A stretch of DNA of 7,524 nt, from the NCBI GenBank assembly GCA_903888815.1, contig CAISVC010000268.1:1-7524 (forward strand), given 5' to 3'. Made by a program: the position numbers and the translations under genes. How positions within the stretch are numbered: the first letter of the stretch is position 1; every line of letters begins with the position of its first letter. The stretch comes from an uncultured Fibrobacterota bacterium (GTDB lineage: Bacteria; Fibrobacterota; Chitinivibrionia; Chitinivibrionales; Chitinispirillaceae). Positions 1-6,329 of the stretch are shown piece by piece. The notes beneath the pieces were generated by a model. It worked only from the letters and a program-made list of their open reading frames with translations, was not told the DNA's origin and did no database searches.

Positions 1-1227
1 GCGCTCCTTGAGGCTGACGTCAACTACCGCGTGGTGAAGAAGTTCTGCCAGAGCGTGCAGGAAAAGGCGGTCGGCGCCGAAGTGCTGCAGAGCATTACGC
101 CGGGCCAGCAGTTCATCAAACTGGTATACGACGAGCTCGCCGGCCTCATGGGCGGCACGGCGCGGCAGCTCCGGTTCCATACGAACCGGACCAACACCGT
201 GGTGCTCGCCGGCCTTCAGGGCTCGGGTAAAACCACGGCGTGCGCCAAGCTGGCGCTGTTCTACCGCAAGCAGGGCCACCGGCCGCTCCTGGTCGCGTGC
301 GACACGCACCGCGCCGCCGCAATCGATCAGCTCGAAACGCTCGGCAGGGCGCTGGCGATACCGGTGTTTGCAGACCGGAGTTCGAAACCGGTTGACATTG
401 TAAATAACGCGCTCGCGCATGCGAAGCGCGAGGGACATACGCTCGTTATCATCGATACCGCCGGACGTCTCCACATCGACGCAGGGATGATGGCGGAGCT
501 GAAAGCGATCGGCGAAGCGGCGAAACCCGACGAAGTCTTTTTCGTGGCCGATGCCATGACCGGTCAGGACGCGGTGAATACGGCCGCGGAGTTCCACAAA
601 GAGATCCGTTTCACCGGTGTCATCCTGACCAAAATGGACGGCGACGCCCGGGGCGGCGCCGCGCTCTCGATCCTTGACGCGGCGGGAGTGCCCGTGCAGT
701 TCGTGGGCGTGAGTGAAAAGCCGGACGGCCTGGAACAGTTCCATCCCGACCGTATCGCGTCCCGCATTCTCGGCATGGGCGACATCGTGTCGCTTGTCGA
801 GCGGGCGCAGGAGACGGTCGATCTTGAAAAAAACGCCAGGCTTGAAAAGAAGATCCGGAGGAACCTGTTCACCCTTCAGGATTTTCTGGATCAGCTCAGG
901 CAGATCAGGAAAATGGGGTCGCCGGGCGAGCTCGTGTCCATGATTCCGGGCATCGGCAATCAGCTCTCCGGCGCGGAAATGGACGGCCGGGCTTTTGAAA
1001 AAATAGATGCGATGATCTGCTCGATGACGGTTACGGAACGGGACAGGCCGCAGCTTATCGACGGGCAGCGGAGGCGGCGCATCGCGGCAGGCAGCGGCAC
1101 CACGGTGCAGGACGTCAACAGGCTGCTTAAGCAGTTCGATACGCTCAAAGTCATGATGAAGCGGATGACCAAGATCGCGGGGAAAAGGGGGCAGGCGGCT
1201 GCCATGAGAAGCCTGCCGCCGTTTTAA
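1..1227 (+). CDS. ffh: Signal recognition particle GTPase Ffh (SRP54), 5'-truncated by window edge
   Basis: This is the protein part of the bacterial SRP. It binds signal sequences and 4.5S RNA and, with FtsY, delivers ribosomes to the membrane translocon. The frame is open from base 1 and reads ALLEADVNYRVVKKF, the conserved end of the N domain, so the true start lies upstream (roughly 35-40 residues missing compared with E. coli Ffh, by recall) and the GTG at 31 is internal. Counting visible residues, the G domain shows the P-loop GLQGSGKTT (71-79), DTHRAAAIDQL (101 on; family usually DTYRPAA), DTAGR (152-156), TKMDGDARGG (210 on) and GVSEKPDGLEQFHP (236 on), followed by RILGMGD. The M domain follows (about 300-395), with SMTVTERDRP, the RNA-binding RRRRIAAGSG and DVNRLLKQF. 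The C-terminus is short (ends SLPPF). The next gene, rpsP, starts 105 bases downstream, as in many genomes. Confidence 0.97.
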   Translation, partial: ALLEADVNYRVVKKFCQSVQEKAVGAEVLQSITPGQQFIKLVYDELAGLMGGTARQLRFHTNRTNTVVLAGLQGSGKTTACAKLALFYRKQGHRPLLVACDTHRAAAIDQLETLGRALAIPVFADRSSKPVDIVNNALAHAKREGHTLVIIDTAGRLHIDAGMMAELKAIGEAAKPDEVFFVADAMTGQDAVNTAAEFHKEIRFTGVILTKMDGDARGGAALSILDAAGVPVQFVGVSEKPDGLEQFHPDRIASRILGMGDIVSLVERAQETVDLEKNARLEKKIRRNLFTLQDFLDQLRQIRKMGSPGELVSMIPGIGNQLSGAEMDGRAFEKIDAMICSMTVTERDRPQLIDGQRRRRIAAGSGTTVQDVNRLLKQFDTLKVMMKRMTKIAGKRGQAAAMRSLPPF

Positions 1228-1332
1228 CAAGAGACTTGAATTCCCCCTTTCCCCCGGCGGGACTAATTAATAAAATAGATTTTACTTTTTCTTTTCTAAT
1301 CAATTAATCACCATTTCCATGAGGAGCACCTT
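1228..1332. other. AT-rich ffh-rpsP intergenic leader
   Basis: The second half of this gap is strongly AT-rich: bases 1261-1320 contain 12 G or C out of 60, in a region otherwise well above half G+C. It could hold a promoter or an unstructured leader for the ribosomal-protein operon. TAAAAT (1271-1276) and TCTAAT (1295-1300) resemble -10 boxes, but neither has a convincing -35 at normal spacing. No terminator hairpin with a T-run is visible after ffh, so read-through from ffh is also possible. Confidence 0.3.
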
Positions 1333-1335
1333 TTG
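1321..1335 (+). promoter_or_regulatory. Ribosome binding site deciding the TTG start of rpsP
   Basis: GAGGAG at 1321-1326 lies six bases before a TTG codon (1333-1335). The reading after that TTG, SVKIRLARTGRKK, matches the conserved S16 N-terminus, so TTG is the start. The ATG at 1319 overlaps the Shine-Dalgarno site and is out of frame. Confidence 0.75.
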
Positions 1336-1683
1336 TCGGTAAAAATTCGTTTGGCCCGGACGGGCAGAAAGAAGATCGTGCGTTACCGCGTCGTGGTAAT
1401 TGACAGCCGCAAGAAGCGGGACGGCTGGTTTCTCGAAAATATCGGAACCTATGATCCGCAGGCGAATCCGAAAAAGTTTCAGTTCAAACTGGATCGCATC
1501 GCCTATTGGCTCAAGCAGGGTGCCGAACCGAGCGAAACCATCGCCAATCTGCTCAAGCAGGACCGAGCGTACGAAAAAATTAATGCGCTCTCCAAAGGCC
1601 TTCCCGCCGAGTCGCTTAACATCGAGCGGCTGCCGGAACGCAAACGGAAAGCGAAGCCCAAACGGGAGAAAAAGAGCGCATAA
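1333..1683 (+). CDS. rpsP: 30S ribosomal protein S16 with basic C-terminal tail
   Basis: S16 is a small-subunit protein needed for 30S assembly. The N-terminus, VKIRLARTGRKK...YRVVVIDSRKKRDG, followed by ENIGTYDPQANP (about residues 35-46) and the helix LDRIAYWLKQGAEPSETIANLL, is diagnostic of the family. The protein has 116 residues against about 80-90 for typical S16. The excess is a Lys/Arg-rich C-terminal tail from about residue 80 (ending PERKRKAKPKREKKSA), which probably contacts rRNA (inference). The start is TTG, supported by a good Shine-Dalgarno site. rimM begins 29 bases after the stop, and no KH-domain gene lies between them. Confidence 0.97.
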   Translation: MSVKIRLARTGRKKIVRYRVVVIDSRKKRDGWFLENIGTYDPQANPKKFQFKLDRIAYWLKQGAEPSETIANLLKQDRAYEKINALSKGLPAESLNIERLPERKRKAKPKREKKSA

Positions 1684-1712
1684 CCGGATTCCACGCAGTA
1701 ATGCGGTAACGT

Positions 1713-2240
1713 ATGCCTTCGGCGGAATGGATAGCGATCGGCATCGTCAAACGGCCGGTGGGGCTTGAAGGGTTCTGTGCAATAGAGCCTTTCGGCGAAA
1801 CGTTTGCAGGACTGCAGCCGCCCTGTACTGTCCGTATGGGCAAAGATCCCGCAAGCGCGGAGAACGCAACGCTGGGGGAGATTGTTGTGCAGCCGAACGG
1901 CTGCCGGTGCAGATTCAACGGGAAAAACGACCGGACCGCGGTCGAAGGATTGCGGGGTTCGTTCATTTACATCGAACAAGGGGCGCTGCCGGAGCTTCCG
2001 GGTAACGCTTATTACCATTTCGAGCTCAAAGGCATGGCGGTGTATTCTGATTCGGACGGCGCGCTTCTCGGAACGGTCATCGAGGTGCATGATTTTCCGT
2101 CCACGAGCACCCTTGAGGTTGAGCTGGCAGGGAGCCGTTCCCTGATGCTGCCGCTCTCGGATCAGGCGATCCTCGCGGTCGATAAGGCAGGTAGGCGTAT
2201 TACTGTTCGTCAATCATTCGTCGAGGAGCTGCTGCAGTGA
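1713..2240 (+). CDS. rimM: 16S rRNA processing / 30S maturation factor RimM
   Basis: RimM binds S19 in the 30S head and assists late 16S rRNA maturation. The 175-residue length fits the family. The N-terminal domain (about residues 5-88) begins WIAIGIVKRPVGLEGFCAIEPF, corresponding to the family pattern G-x-I-x-K-x-H-G-x-x-G, but with Val where His is usual. A PRC-barrel domain follows (about 98-173), starting AYYHFELKGMAVY and including LGTVIEVHDFPSTSTLEVE and LMLPLSDQAILAVD. The ATG at 1713 places the conserved WIAIG at residue 6, as expected. No clear Shine-Dalgarno site precedes it, so translational coupling to rpsP is possible. The sequence is diverged, but the position between rpsP and trmD supports the call. 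Confidence 0.93.
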   Translation: MPSAEWIAIGIVKRPVGLEGFCAIEPFGETFAGLQPPCTVRMGKDPASAENATLGEIVVQPNGCRCRFNGKNDRTAVEGLRGSFIYIEQGALPELPGNAYYHFELKGMAVYSDSDGALLGTVIEVHDFPSTSTLEVELAGSRSLMLPLSDQAILAVDKAGRRITVRQSFVEELLQ

Positions 2241-2268
2241 AAACGGTCTTCTGCAGATCGGATGGAAT

Positions 2269-2997
2269 ATGTTCTTTGATATCCTGACGCTGTTTCCCGG
2301 CATGTTCGAAGGGGCGTTTGCCGACAGCATCATCAAACGTGCGCAGGAACGGAAGCTGGTCACGATCGAGATTCACAATATCCGGGACTACTCCGGTGAC
2401 AAACGGCACGGCACCGTCGATGATTACCCTTACGGCGGGGACGCGGGAATGCTCCTGAAGCCTGCGCCGCTTGCCGCCGCCATAAAGGCCGGCAAGGAGC
2501 GGCTCTCGTCGCTGAACCCTAAAGTGATTTTCCTGACGCCGCAGGGAGAACTGCTGCGCCAGCCGGTCGTGGAGTCGCTGCTTAGCGAGCAGGCGCTTAT
2601 CATCCTGTGCGGCCGGTACAAGGGCATTGACCAGCGCATCAGGGAGCGGTATATCGACCGCGAAATCTCGATCGGCGATTATGTGCTCTCAGGCGGGGAA
2701 GTACCGGCAATGGTCCTGGTCGATGCGGTGACCCGGCTTATTCCCGGAGTCCTGAATGACCGGGAAAGCGCCGAGGCCGACTCTCTGTATAACGGGCTGC
2801 TGAGCTATCCGCAATACACCAGGCCCGAAGAGTTCGAAGGGAACAGGGTGCCGGAGATCCTTTTAAGCGGCCATCATGTCAACATCAAAGCATGGAAAGA
2901 AGAGCAGGCACTGGCAAATACCAGGGCAAGAAGGCCGGATCTGTGGAAAGAATATGAGGAAAGAATAAATGATAAAATTCGAAATTCGAAATCCTAA
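2269..2997 (+). CDS. trmD: tRNA (guanine-N1-)-methyltransferase TrmD
   Basis: TrmD methylates N1 of G37 in tRNAs with G at position 36, using S-adenosylmethionine, and prevents +1 frameshifting. The protein has 242 residues and begins MFFDILTLFPGMF. SPOUT-knot SAM-binding segments are visible: FLTPQG (88-93), LCGRYKGIDQR (113-123) and ISIGDYVLSGGE (133-144). Arg155 (in VTR) and Asp171 (in ADSL) align by motif with the catalytically important Arg154 and Asp169 of the E. coli/Haemophilus enzymes. GLLSYPQYTRP and LLSGHHVNIKAW, then RARRPDL, complete the C-terminal domain. The ATG gives the canonical N-terminus, but the upstream Shine-Dalgarno (GGATGGA) is weak. The last seven residues, KIRNSKS, and the stop codon are encoded by the left arm of a heptamer inverted repeat, so the tail is not ancestral TrmD sequence. 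Confidence 0.98.
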   Translation: MFFDILTLFPGMFEGAFADSIIKRAQERKLVTIEIHNIRDYSGDKRHGTVDDYPYGGDAGMLLKPAPLAAAIKAGKERLSSLNPKVIFLTPQGELLRQPVVESLLSEQALIILCGRYKGIDQRIRERYIDREISIGDYVLSGGEVPAMVLVDAVTRLIPGVLNDRESAEADSLYNGLLSYPQYTRPEEFEGNRVPEILLSGHHVNIKAWKEEQALANTRARRPDLWKEYEERINDKIRNSKS

Positions 2998-3068
2998 ATC
3001 CGAAAATAACGACGCGAACTCATATAATCTTTTGAATTCGGATTTCGAGATTCGAAATTCGGGATTCT
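2974..3068. repeat. Imperfect inverted repeat of 7-base units (AAATTCG type) between trmD and rplS
   Basis: The left arm (2974-3007) consists of 7-base units AAATTCG, AAATTCG, AAATCCT, AAATCCG. The right arm (3034-3067) runs GAATTCG, GATTTCG, AGATTCG, AAATTCG, then GGATTC. Laid against each other the 34-base arms match at about 24 positions, and some mismatches would be G-U pairs in RNA. The 26-base centre (3008-3033) is unrelated sequence. The left arm covers the last codons and stop of trmD. It looks like a dispersed miniature repeat inserted here. No transposase is present, and other genomic copies cannot be checked from this window. Confidence 0.75.
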
Positions 3069-3099
3069 GACTACGAAAATATCTCTCAAATAATAAACC

Positions 3100-3113
3100 A
3101 GGAGGTTTGTGTG
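3100..3113 (+). promoter_or_regulatory. Strong Shine-Dalgarno site deciding the GTG start of rplS
   Basis: AGGAGGT (3100-3106) lies five bases (from the end of GGAGG) before GTG at 3111-3113. The overlapping TTG and GTG at 3107-3111 are out of frame, and the 3111 frame gives the conserved L19 N-terminus. Confidence 0.8.
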
Positions 3114-3455
3114 CAGGAAATCATCAGAGCAGTTGAGCGAAAACAACTGGTGGACCGGAAAGTCGAATATAAACCGGGTGATACCATCTCCATTTCCTTG
3201 CGCATCAAGGAAGGGGACAAGGAGCGGGTCCAGCAGTTCCAGGGCACCGTGATCCAGTCACGGGGAATAGGTACCGGGACTACGGTCACGGTGCGGAAGT
3301 CGTCGGGCAATGTTTTTGTGGAACGTATTTTCCCGATCCACTCGCCTCTGATTTCCGAGATCAGGGTGGTCAAGCACGGACGGGTGCGCCGGGCGAAGCT
3401 TTTTTACCTTCGCAAGCGCACGGGCAAATCCACCCGCATTCAGGAGCAGAAGTAG
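3111..3455 (+). CDS. rplS: 50S ribosomal protein L19
   Basis: L19 sits at the 30S-50S interface of the ribosome. The 114-residue length is standard. Diagnostic stretches are the N-terminal helix with VERKQL, then YKPGDTISISLRIKEGDKERVQ (about 20-41), FQGTVIQSRGIGTGTTVTVR (43-62), ERIFPIHSPLISEIRVVKHG (71-90) and VRRAKLFYLRKRTGKSTRI (92-110). The start is GTG with a near-perfect Shine-Dalgarno site. It is the last gene of the + strand block. The gap from trmD is 113 bases and is largely filled by the heptamer inverted repeat, which could alter expression relative to trmD. No hairpin terminator is visible before the convergent gene 30 bases on. Confidence 0.98.
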   Translation: MQEIIRAVERKQLVDRKVEYKPGDTISISLRIKEGDKERVQQFQGTVIQSRGIGTGTTVTVRKSSGNVFVERIFPIHSPLISEIRVVKHGRVRRAKLFYLRKRTGKSTRIQEQK

Positions 3456-3485
3456 GGGCTGCCGCTCAATATGCAATTTGAATGA

Positions 3486-5996
3486 TCACTGCCGGGGAAG
3501 ACCGACCGCCACCATCGACTTCCGCGCCTCCCCCGCTGACACCAGATACAGTCCGGCACTGAGCGGTCCTACATTGAGCGTAACCCTGCCCGGCTGCCGG
3601 ACCTTCGCGGAATAAATGCATCTGCCGTCAAGCGAAGCGACCATAACCCGTTCACCTGTGCCGACAGTTCCGCCCAGATCAATGGTTATCTTCCCCGCGG
3701 TATACCGGGCGATAAGTCCATGTCCGTCGGGCAATGATTTTTTCTTCGTGATGACTGACGGCGGAACCGCGGACCCCACCCGCATGCCGTTGCCGAAGCT
3801 CGTGACCCAGATTTCACTTTGATTGTAGGGGTTAAAGAACACCCGTTCGGGCTGCCGGAACGGATAGCTGTCGATGCGGGAAAAGGCCGGAGTCGCGGCG
3901 TTGATGTTCGAACTGTGCCAGAGTCCCGTTGTTTCGGTCGTGACATATAATTCGGTAGGGTCGGCCGGATTGAAGGTGCACGAGGTCATGCGGTCGAGAT
4001 CGCTGATTTTCGTCCACGTTTGTCCGCGGCTGACGGTCCTGTACAGCCCCCCCAGGCCGTTGGGAGGGCCGCCCCAGCCGCTGAACACGCAAACGTACCA
4101 GGTATTCTGGGCCGCGTCGAAAGGGCTGACTACTATATCTTTTGTCCAGTAATACATGCCGCTGTGCGAAACGTCTGTCCAAGTGTTTACGGACGGCGTG
4201 TACACGAACGTCCCGGAACTCGCCGTGAACCCTGCCGCGGTGCGGCGGCCGGAATAGGTGCAGACGACCGTGCTGTCGTTCAGGACCGCGATGCAGGCCG
4301 GGTGGCCTTCGGTGCGCGGCGGAACCGGCAGCCTTGTCCAGGTTGAGGCTGCGCCGTTCTGAAGATCGTGCGTGACAAATACTCCTCCCAGCGTCGAATG
4401 CACCACGCTCGCGTACATGGTGTTCTGGTTATGGGGATCGAGCGCGATCCAGAACACCGGGTGATTAAAAGCATGCAGAACCTGCCATGTCGCGCCTTGA
4501 TTTGTGGAAAAGATGATGTTGCCGTCCGCATCATTGGCATCTAACTGGGCGTCCGCGAGCCTCGTGCTCTGATACATATCATGGATGCCGGAAGTGCCGG
4601 CATAGAGTGTCCCGCCGCTGCTCTTAACAATACGGTACATGGTGTTGGCGGTATACCCCGTGTAATCGAACGACCAGGTCACGCCGGCGTCGGCGCTCCG
4701 TACGCCGCGGATGTCCGTAAAAGGCGCGAACAGGTGCGTGCTGTCGGACCAGAATACCTGCCAGCAGGAGGTGTTTTCAAGGCCAACACTGTGGTAATAG
4801 TGCCGGGCCGGCGTCGGGCTGCCGGCAGGATGCTGGTCTGCAGCCGATACGTACGCCTGCCGCCAGGTTACACCGCCGTCCGAGGTTGTATGGACAAAAC
4901 CCATGTCCGAAATAATGACCTTATCCGTATTAAAGGACGCCGCCGCGATACCGAATACGCATTCGCCGTATCCCCAGCCCCGGTCGCCGCCCGCACCGCT
5001 CCAGCCGGTGACGATGTTCTGGTTATTGGCGGTATTGAACACATGCGACCAGCTTGCGCCGCCGTTCGAGGTTTTCAGCACCAGCGGGTCTCCGGTGCTG
5101 CCGCCGAGATAAGCGATATTCACATCATTCGACGCCGTGGCCACGTACATGGGAAAATCGCTGCCTGCGGTGATGCCGTTCATACGCGACACCCAGCTTC
5201 CGCCCGGCCAGTCAAGGCTGTACACGCCCTGCATGAAACCCCCGTAGTCGGAGCCCGGTATACCGACATAGATATCCGCGGCATTGGCGGTACAACAGAA
5301 GAAACGGATGCTGCTCCCCTGTTTCGCGCCTGCAAAAGAAAAAATCGCCTGCCCCGCAGGTATTCCCGCAACCGCGATAACGTTAAAGTGCGCGCCGCCG
5401 TCCGCGGATACGATAAGCCCGTCGTTGGTCCCGAGGACAATGGTATCGCCTGTAAAGAACGCGCCGCCCAGTACCACACCAGCTCCTGTGTTGACCGCGT
5501 CATGAATATCGGTGAAAGCCGCGCCGCCGTTGCCGGAAAAGTAAACAGCGCCGTAGTATGAGATTATCACGCGGTCCGAATGATTGAAATCGGCGAAGAT
5601 ACCGTAGGTCTCTTCGCCGTCATCCGGATTGCCGGTAAGAACCGTCCATGTCTGGCCGCCGTCAGTGCTTTTGACCGGCCGCGCCATATCGCTTGCATAC
5701 GAGATGCAGTAGCGGACAAGCGGATTCGAGGTAAAACATACTTTTGCGTTGTTGGCGCCCTGAATCCTGTAAAACGGTATGGTTGTGTAGCTCGCGCCCC
5801 AGTCAGTGGTGTGAAACAGTTCGCTCATGTCGCAGGCCACGTAGAATTCGTTATCGTCGGCAGGATTTATGCTCGGAGAATACATCGACCCGCCACCACC
5901 GATGCCGCGCGGGTTCCACGTTCCGGGGACTGCGGCGAATAAAGCGCCTGAAAAAATAGCTGCCATGAATACTGCCTTACGTAGCATCGCTTTCAT
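3486..5996 (-). CDS. Secreted Asp-box (BNR) beta-propeller protein, GH74 xyloglucanase-like, with C-terminal sorting-type domain
   Basis: The protein has 836 residues. The start is ATG with AAGGAGG four bases upstream. A signal peptide is evident (MKAMLRK, then a hydrophobic stretch to about residue 22). At least nine Asp-box-like motifs (S/T-x-D/N-x-G-x-x-W/F) occur at about 63, 110, 154, 197, 309, 371, 434, 497 and 654, indicating a seven-bladed or tandem beta-propeller. GGGG at 33-36, followed by NPADDNEFYVACDMSEL, resembles the N-terminus of GH74 endo-xyloglucanases. By position Asp56 and Asp428 (in FTDIRGVRS, compare GDIGGF) could be the two catalytic acids; this is inference. The C-terminus (about 761-836: VASLDGR...LSAGLYLVSAGEARKSMVAV) resembles type IX secretion or cell-surface sorting domains. 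Alternatives are a non-catalytic sialidase/VPS10-like propeller or a glycan-binding protein. It converges on rplS. Confidence 0.88.
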   Translation of the reverse strand: MKAMLRKAVFMAAIFSGALFAAVPGTWNPRGIGGGGSMYSPSINPADDNEFYVACDMSELFHTTDWGASYTTIPFYRIQGANNAKVCFTSNPLVRYCISYASDMARPVKSTDGGQTWTVLTGNPDDGEETYGIFADFNHSDRVIISYYGAVYFSGNGGAAFTDIHDAVNTGAGVVLGGAFFTGDTIVLGTNDGLIVSADGGAHFNVIAVAGIPAGQAIFSFAGAKQGSSIRFFCCTANAADIYVGIPGSDYGGFMQGVYSLDWPGGSWVSRMNGITAGSDFPMYVATASNDVNIAYLGGSTGDPLVLKTSNGGASWSHVFNTANNQNIVTGWSGAGGDRGWGYGECVFGIAAASFNTDKVIISDMGFVHTTSDGGVTWRQAYVSAADQHPAGSPTPARHYYHSVGLENTSCWQVFWSDSTHLFAPFTDIRGVRSADAGVTWSFDYTGYTANTMYRIVKSSGGTLYAGTSGIHDMYQSTRLADAQLDANDADGNIIFSTNQGATWQVLHAFNHPVFWIALDPHNQNTMYASVVHSTLGGVFVTHDLQNGAASTWTRLPVPPRTEGHPACIAVLNDSTVVCTYSGRRTAAGFTASSGTFVYTPSVNTWTDVSHSGMYYWTKDIVVSPFDAAQNTWYVCVFSGWGGPPNGLGGLYRTVSRGQTWTKISDLDRMTSCTFNPADPTELYVTTETTGLWHSSNINAATPAFSRIDSYPFRQPERVFFNPYNQSEIWVTSFGNGMRVGSAVPPSVITKKKSLPDGHGLIARYTAGKITIDLGGTVGTGERVMVASLDGRCIYSAKVRQPGRVTLNVGPLSAGLYLVSAGEARKSMVAVGLPRQ

Positions 5997-6028
5997 AACT
6001 CCTCCTTTTCAGCGAATAAAAAAATAAC

Positions 6029-6238
6029 TCAACTTTTACCCCGGCGCTTCGACTCAGCCTGAAGTTCCTCACTGCCCGGCATCGGCTCGCCGAGATGCTG
6101 CATCATTACTTCCGCATCACGAGCCTGTCTGCTTTCAGGAGCGCTTTTAATCACCCATTGGTAATTAATTTCCGCCATCTCCGGATTATCAATGTGCACA
6201 CCAGTAGTTAATGAGACCAAAAATGGAAATAATTGGGC
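6029..6238 (-). pseudogene. Short TPR-like open frame, probable remnant of a longer gene
   Basis: An open frame runs from just after a TAG (6239-6241) to a TGA at 6029-6031. The possible starts are TTG at 6220 (63 residues) and ATG at 6178 (49 residues), and neither has a well-spaced Shine-Dalgarno site. The encoded NPEMAEINYQWVIKSAP, followed by SRQARDAEVMMQHLGEPMPG, looks like the last helical pair of a tetratricopeptide-type repeat protein with a charged tail (ESKRRGKS). It therefore reads like the 3' end of a gene whose front was lost. It could instead be a small real gene or a chance frame. It lies 32 bases upstream of the Asp-box gene on the same strand, so the promoter of that gene may lie in or before it. 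Confidence 0.35.
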
Positions 6239-6264
6239 CTATCACAATGCGCCTATTGAACGTC

Positions 6265-6300
6265 AAAGAAAAAGCCGGCGAGTAAAAACTCGCCGACTTT
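6265..6300 (-). terminator. Rho-independent terminator of the GH43-like gene
   Basis: The arms at 6271-6283 and 6288-6300 form a 13-base stem (eight perfect pairs CGGCGAGT/ACTCGCCG, one mismatch, then AAAG/CTTT) around a four-base loop. Read on the - strand it is followed by CTTTTTCTTT (6274 down to 6265). It lies 30 bases beyond the stop codon at 6330, the usual geometry. On the + strand the hairpin is not followed by a useful T-run, so it appears to act one way. Confidence 0.85.
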
Positions 6301-6329
6301 ACGGCCCCCCCCTGCTTTTCTAACAACCT

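Noticed and set aside
31..33. GTG as the start of ffh.
   Set aside because: The same frame upstream to base 1 encodes conserved Ffh N-domain residues (ALLEADVNYR), so the gene begins outside the window.
1503..2213. A 236-codon open frame on the - strand across rpsP and rimM.
   Set aside because: It is antisense to two well-supported genes, has no family motifs and has no credible ribosome site; it is a G+C-driven shadow.
2974..3068. CRISPR-like array or intrinsic terminator in the trmD-rplS gap.
   Set aside because: The units are only 7 bases, contiguous without spacers and inverted between arms, so it is not CRISPR. The stem is AT-rich and imperfect with no T-run after it, so it does not look like a standard terminator.
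4581..5561. A 326-codon open frame on the + strand opposite the Asp-box gene.
   Set aside because: Its translation is rich in Arg, Ala and Val with no recognisable domain, and it lies entirely antisense to a gene with a signal peptide, repeated Asp boxes and a strong ribosome site. High G+C removes stops from antisense frames.
6242..6264. Possible - strand promoter beginning TTGACG upstream of the small frame and the Asp-box gene.
   Set aside because: No convincing -10 box occurs at 16-18 bases from it, and the sequence overlaps the end of the terminator T-run.
6305..6312. Run of eight C bases in the gap after the GH43-like gene.
   Set aside because: It is non-coding, shows no associated structure, and could be a chance homopolymer or sequencing indel site.
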